37,121 nucleotides of DNA from an uncultured Bacilli bacterium (GTDB lineage Bacteria; Bacillota_I; Bacilli_A; RF39; UBA660), in contig CAKPTA010000010.1 of NCBI GenBank assembly GCA_934190785.1, forward strand, positions 1 through 37,121, written 5' to 3'. The position numbers and the translations under genes were made by a program. Numbering within the stretch: position 1 is the stretch's first letter; each line of letters opens with the position of its first letter. Below, piece after piece: positions 33,805 through 37,121 of the stretch. The notes below the pieces were generated by a model, which was not told where the DNA came from, did not search any database, and worked only from the letters and a program-made list of their open reading frames with translations.

Positions 33805-36213
33805 GTGCTAGGAGAACAATTTAAAATAGATTATAAGAGTGCTGTAGCTAATGGAGCTAATGTAATAAAAGGTAATAAATATCGTTTTACTATTTTAACA
33901 GAAAGATTAATTAGACTTGAATATAGTGAGGACGGTATTTTTGAAGATAGACCAACAGAACTTATATGGTATCGTGATACAAAACCAGTAGCATTTACTA
34001 AAAAAGAAGATGCTCGTTATTTAGAAATTACTACTAAGTATTTTCGCCTTACTTATATAAAAGAAAAGCCATTTAAAGGAACTATGTTAAATGCAACTGC
34101 TAATTTAAAAATAGAGCTTTTAAATACTGATCGTGTATGGTTTTATGGTAATAAAGAAGCAACCGAAGCAAGGAACTATGGGGCACCAGGTTTCTCTTTA
34201 GATGATACAACTAAACTAAAAATGCGTATGGGACTTTATTCTCCTTTTGGATATGCTTATATAGATGACTCAGAAGGGTTAATTGCTAGTGAAGATGGTA
34301 CATTTATTAATAGAGACGTAACTGGGTTGGATTTATATGTTTTTATGTATTTGAAAGATTTCGCACAATGCTTACAAGATTATTATACAGTTACAGGATA
34401 TCCAGCATTGATTCCTAGATATGCACTTGGAAACTGGTGGAGCCGTAACATTCCATATAATGATGAAACACTAAAAAACTTATTAGATACATTTGAACAA
34501 AAAAGAGTCCCTCTTTCAGTTGTACTTTTAGATAAAGACTGGCATAAGCGAGTTATTGATGACAAAACTTATGATTCGGGATTTACATGGAATGATTCAC
34601 TTTTCGATTCACCTAAAGCCATGATTGATTATATGCATGCTAAAGGTATACGATTGGGTCTTAATGTTAATCCTAAAGAAGGTTTTTATCCATATGAACA
34701 AAATTATAACGATTTGAAAAAATATATAAGTGAAGAAAATAATCATTTACCATTTAATGCTTTAGATAGTAAATCATTAGATATATATTTAAAACTATTA
34801 ATTCATCCGCTTGATAAATATGGCGTTGATTTTTACTGGATTGATTGGACAGACAAAAAAGATAGCAATGAATTATTTTTGTTAAATCATTATCACTTTT
34901 ATGATATGAAAAAGGATTATCAAAGAAGAGCTATGATTCTCACTAGAAATCAAGGGATAGCTGCTCATAGATATCCTGTATTATATTCAGGAAAAACAAT
35001 CGTAAGTTGGGATACACTTAAACTTATACCAATTCATAATAGTAGTGCTACTAACATGGGAGTTAGTTATTGGAGTCATGATATTGGTGGATATTATAAA
35101 GGAGAAGAAGACAATGAATTATATACAAGATATGTTCAATTAGGTGTTTTTTCACCAATTTTAAAATTTGGTAGTGATAAGGGAAAATATTACAAAAGAG
35201 AACCATGGAAATGGAGTGTTAAAACATATAATATTGTTAAAGACTATTTAAATTTAAGACATAGACTTATACCATATTTATATACAGAAGCGTATAAGTA
35301 TCATAAATATGGAATGCCTTTAATTATGCCAGTTTATTATAAATATTCAGAAATGTACGATGATGTTAATTTCAGAAATGAATATTATTTTGGAACAGAG
35401 TTGTTTGTAAGCCCAATTGTAAAGAAAAAAGACTATGTCATGAATCGTGTCGTTCATAAATTCTTCTTGCCAGATGGTACATGGTATGATTTTGTAACTG
35501 GAAAAAAATTTCCTGGAGGTAAAACACATATTTCATTCTTTAAAGATGAAGATTATCCTGTTTTTGCAAAAGCAGGTTCAATTATTCCTTTTGGAGATAA
35601 TGCACAAATTAATGATACAACGCCTCCTAAAAATATGGAAATTCAAATATTCCCAGGGCGTAGCAACACTTATACACTATATGAAGATGATGGTGTAAGT
35701 GAGTTATATAATAGAGGATTTTACTTGATTACAACTATTGATTATAATTATATGCCAAGTAATTATACCGTTATTGTAAGAGCAACAGATGGAAAAAGTG
35801 GCATTGTTCCAGAAACAAGAAATTATAAATTTGTCTTTAGAAATACTAAGCGTGCTAGTGATGTAATTGTTTATTTTAACGATACAAAAATAGAATCATA
35901 TAATTATACACAAGGAACAAACTTTGTTGTTGAAGTAAAAAATGTTAGTACAATTGGTCAGCTTACACTTAACTGTAAAGGAAAAGATATAGAAATAGAT
36001 GCTGTTAGAATTATAAATGAAGATATCGAGTCAATCATTTCAGATTTACAAATTGAAACAGAAATGAAAGAAAAAATAGATGCAGTATTTAGTAGCGATT
36101 TATCAATAAAGAAAAAACGTATTGAAATTAGAAAACTTGGTTCAAAAGGATTAGAACATAAATTTGTTAAACTATTCTTAAAATTATTAGATTATATTAA
36201 TCAAGTATCATAG
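33805..36213 (+). CDS. Glycoside hydrolase family 31 protein with altered acid/base residue
   Basis: 802 aa, GTG start with AGGGGTGAT upstream. GH31 landmarks are in order: N-terminal beta domain, PRYALGNWWSRNIPYND, the nucleophile block VDFYWIDWTD (D347), RYPVLYSGKTIVSWDTL, MGVSYWSHDIGGYY, and the C-terminal beta domains with YTLYEDDGVSELY. GH31 enzymes act on alpha-glucosides. The acid/base Asp of the usual W/Y/F-S-G-D block is replaced by Lys397, a two-base-or-more change (aaa). About 60 helical residues are appended at the C-terminus. No signal peptide, so cytosolic. Hydrolysis is doubtful; a lyase, phosphorylase-like or carbohydrate-sensing role is possible. Confidence 0.85.
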   Translation: MLGEQFKIDYKSAVANGANVIKGNKYRFTILTERLIRLEYSEDGIFEDRPTELIWYRDTKPVAFTKKEDARYLEITTKYFRLTYIKEKPFKGTMLNATANLKIELLNTDRVWFYGNKEATEARNYGAPGFSLDDTTKLKMRMGLYSPFGYAYIDDSEGLIASEDGTFINRDVTGLDLYVFMYLKDFAQCLQDYYTVTGYPALIPRYALGNWWSRNIPYNDETLKNLLDTFEQKRVPLSVVLLDKDWHKRVIDDKTYDSGFTWNDSLFDSPKAMIDYMHAKGIRLGLNVNPKEGFYPYEQNYNDLKKYISEENNHLPFNALDSKSLDIYLKLLIHPLDKYGVDFYWIDWTDKKDSNELFLLNHYHFYDMKKDYQRRAMILTRNQGIAAHRYPVLYSGKTIVSWDTLKLIPIHNSSATNMGVSYWSHDIGGYYKGEEDNELYTRYVQLGVFSPILKFGSDKGKYYKREPWKWSVKTYNIVKDYLNLRHRLIPYLYTEAYKYHKYGMPLIMPVYYKYSEMYDDVNFRNEYYFGTELFVSPIVKKKDYVMNRVVHKFFLPDGTWYDFVTGKKFPGGKTHISFFKDEDYPVFAKAGSIIPFGDNAQINDTTPPKNMEIQIFPGRSNTYTLYEDDGVSELYNRGFYLITTIDYNYMPSNYTVIVRATDGKSGIVPETRNYKFVFRNTKRASDVIVYFNDTKIESYNYTQGTNFVVEVKNVSTIGQLTLNCKGKDIEIDAVRIINEDIESIISDLQIETEMKEKIDAVFSSDLSIKKKRIEIRKLGSKGLEHKFVKLFLKLLDYINQVS

Positions 36214-36231
36214 AAATTTATTATAAAAAGC

Positions 36232-36260
36232 TTGAATCATATAGATTTTTATAATATACT
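36232..36260 (+). promoter_or_regulatory. Promoter of the leuS T-box operon
   Basis: TTGAAT (36232-36237), a 17-bp spacer and TATACT (36255-36260). Confidence 0.65.
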
Positions 36261-36266
36261 AGTATT

Positions 36267-36471
36267 GATTTAAAAAACAGTGAAAAAGAGTAGTAGTATG
36301 TTTATTGTTTGAAGAGAAAAAGTGGTTGGTGAAAACTTTTAACAAGAATGTATGAACTTACTTTGGAGTTTCCTTTTAGGACGTAGTACTGCGTTAAAGT
36401 ATGAGAGCATAAGTATTATGAAGTAAGGTGGTACCGCGGGTTATACTCGTCCTTACACATAATGCTTTTTT
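36267..36471 (+). promoter_or_regulatory. T-box leader (leucine) of the leuS operon
   Basis: The T-box core GGTGGTACCGCG is at 36427-36438. The terminator pairs GTAAGG and upstream bases with CCTTAC (36451-36456) plus ATAAT, and ends in TTTTTT. The specifier is CUU at 36357-36359 (ATGAA-CUU-AC), a leucine codon matching leuS downstream. Distal stem I holds AAGTGGTTGGTGAAAACTTTT, close to GTGGTTGATGGAAACTG in the serS leader. Leucine starvation should switch on both downstream genes. Confidence 0.92.
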
Positions 36472-36490
36472 GTGTTTTGAAGGAGGTTAT

Positions 36491-36841
36491 ATGAAAGAAA
36501 TATTTTTTTATCTATTAACTTTTGTAATAATTTTTTTATTCTATTTGTTTTTTGTTATTTTAAGAAAAAAGAAGTTAGAAAAGTTTAGAGATAATATGTA
36601 TGTTGAGTATTTAGCTAAAGTTTATAAGATAGATGTAGAGAGAATAAATATTCGTTCTTTAGCGCTTATGATATCACTTATTAATTCATTTATAGTAGCA
36701 ACAACTGTTTTTATATTAGGTTTTATTGAAAATATGATTTTGAAGTTTCTATGTGCATTTGTTGTATTAATACCACTTCAATTACTTATGTATCATATTG
36801 TTGGTAAAATATTTAGTAAAAGATTTAAGGAGGAAAAATAA
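36491..36841 (+). CDS. Small membrane protein between the leucine T-box and leuS
   Basis: 116 aa from ATG 36491, directly after AAGGAGG. The frame is open to 36428, but that region is the T-box terminator, so the longer start is rejected. Three hydrophobic segments: about 4-24, 58-79 and 82-104. The middle carries a charged RDNMYVEYLAKVYKIDVERI. Its stop overlaps the leuS ATG by one base (TAATG), so the two are translationally coupled and both under leucine T-box control. Family not recognised; an amino-acid-related membrane function is inference from regulation only. Confidence 0.75.
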   Translation: MKEIFFYLLTFVIIFLFYLFFVILRKKKLEKFRDNMYVEYLAKVYKIDVERINIRSLALMISLINSFIVATTVFILGFIENMILKFLCAFVVLIPLQLLMYHIVGKIFSKRFKEEK

Positions 36842-37121
36842 TGTATAATTTTAAAGAAATAGAGAAAAAATGGCAAAATAAATGGGAGAAAGAAAAGACT
36901 TTTGAAGTAACAGAAGATAAAGATAAGAAAAAGTTTTATATGCTTGTTGAGTTTCCTTATCCATCAGGAGCAGGATTACACGTTGGACACGCAAGATGTT
37001 ATACAGCAAGTGATGTACAAGCAAGATATAGAAGAAGTAAAGGCTTAAATGTATTATTTCCATTTGGATTTGATTCATTTGGTAATCCAGCAGAACAATA
37101 TGCGATAAAAAATCATGAACA
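36841..37121 (+). CDS. leuS: Leucyl-tRNA synthetase, N-terminal part (cut by window end)
   Basis: The first ~93 codons are present. MYNFKEIEKKWQNKW and the class I signature PYPSGAGLHVGHARCYTASD (HIGH motif as H47-V-G-H50) identify it, as does FPFGFDSFGNPAEQYAIK. GFDSFGNPAEQYA departs slightly from the common G-x-D-A-F-G-L-P-A-E-Q-Y-A. RBS GGAGG lies inside the end of the preceding gene. Confidence 0.97.
   Translation, partial: MYNFKEIEKKWQNKWEKEKTFEVTEDKDKKKFYMLVEFPYPSGAGLHVGHARCYTASDVQARYRRSKGLNVLFPFGFDSFGNPAEQYAIKNHE

Noticed and set aside
36428..36490. Longer start for the 116-aa membrane protein
   Set aside because: It runs through the T-box core and terminator; AAGGAGG supports ATG 36491.
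1..37121. DGR reverse transcriptase or template repeat in the window
   Set aside because: No protein with a YxDD-type reverse transcriptase core and no A-rich copy of 1552-1715 were found on either strand by eye.
1..37121. CRISPR array that could serve the HEPN protein
   Set aside because: No regularly spaced direct repeats of 25-40 bp were seen.

Overview
This window is chromosomal DNA from a very AT-rich Firmicute. It uses the standard bacterial code: TGG encodes Trp and TGA is a normal stop, for example at 6551-6553. Fused secDF, a ComN-like gene, T-box leaders on serS and leuS, a bifunctional rel, a DUF1653 protein and a MATE-kinase fusion suggest an uncultured gut Bacilli or Mollicutes-related lineage. 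That placement is inference from gene content; no 16S gene is present.

Layout. (1) 1-2340: a prepilin-like surface protein locus. Its promoter has a G10 tract between -35 and -10. Its last ~55 codons are GC-rich and adenine-poor, like the variable region of a diversity-generating retroelement (DGR). Gene debris follows. (2) 2350-7670: a tandem-HEPN protein, a small membrane protein, then prs, a DUF1848 protein and a DUF2207-like protein. (3) 7693-12176: a MATE transporter fused to a cytidylate-kinase-like domain, then T-box-serS, DUF1653 and tdk. (4) 12229-15712: a TetR regulator with a palindromic operator, a YhgE/Pip membrane protein, and mutM. (5) 15714-17003 (-): a lipid/polysaccharide flippase. 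(6) 17084-23905: a housekeeping run of comN-like, secDF, rel, dtd, AI-2E transporter and DUF308. (7) 23955-32257: an accessory zone with a transglutaminase-like protein, tRNA-Gly, decayed genes, an HExxH peptidase, a histidine phosphatase, a candidate small RNA, three signal-less beta-type adhesin-like proteins and a GT8 glycosyltransferase. (8) 32377-36213: an operon of a degenerate pyruvate kinase and a GH31 protein with an altered acid/base residue. (9) 36232-37121: a leucine T-box, a small membrane protein, and the start of leuS.

The strongest candidate for an undescribed system is at the left edge. Expression of a pilin-like protein may be switched by slippage of the G10 tract, while its C-terminal lectin-like face may be diversified by adenine mutagenesis. 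No reverse transcriptase or template repeat lies in the window, so any DGR machinery must act from elsewhere. Secondary leads are the tandem-HEPN protein, the paired catalytic-residue losses in the pyruvate-kinase-like and GH31 proteins, and the signal-less DUF11-like cluster.
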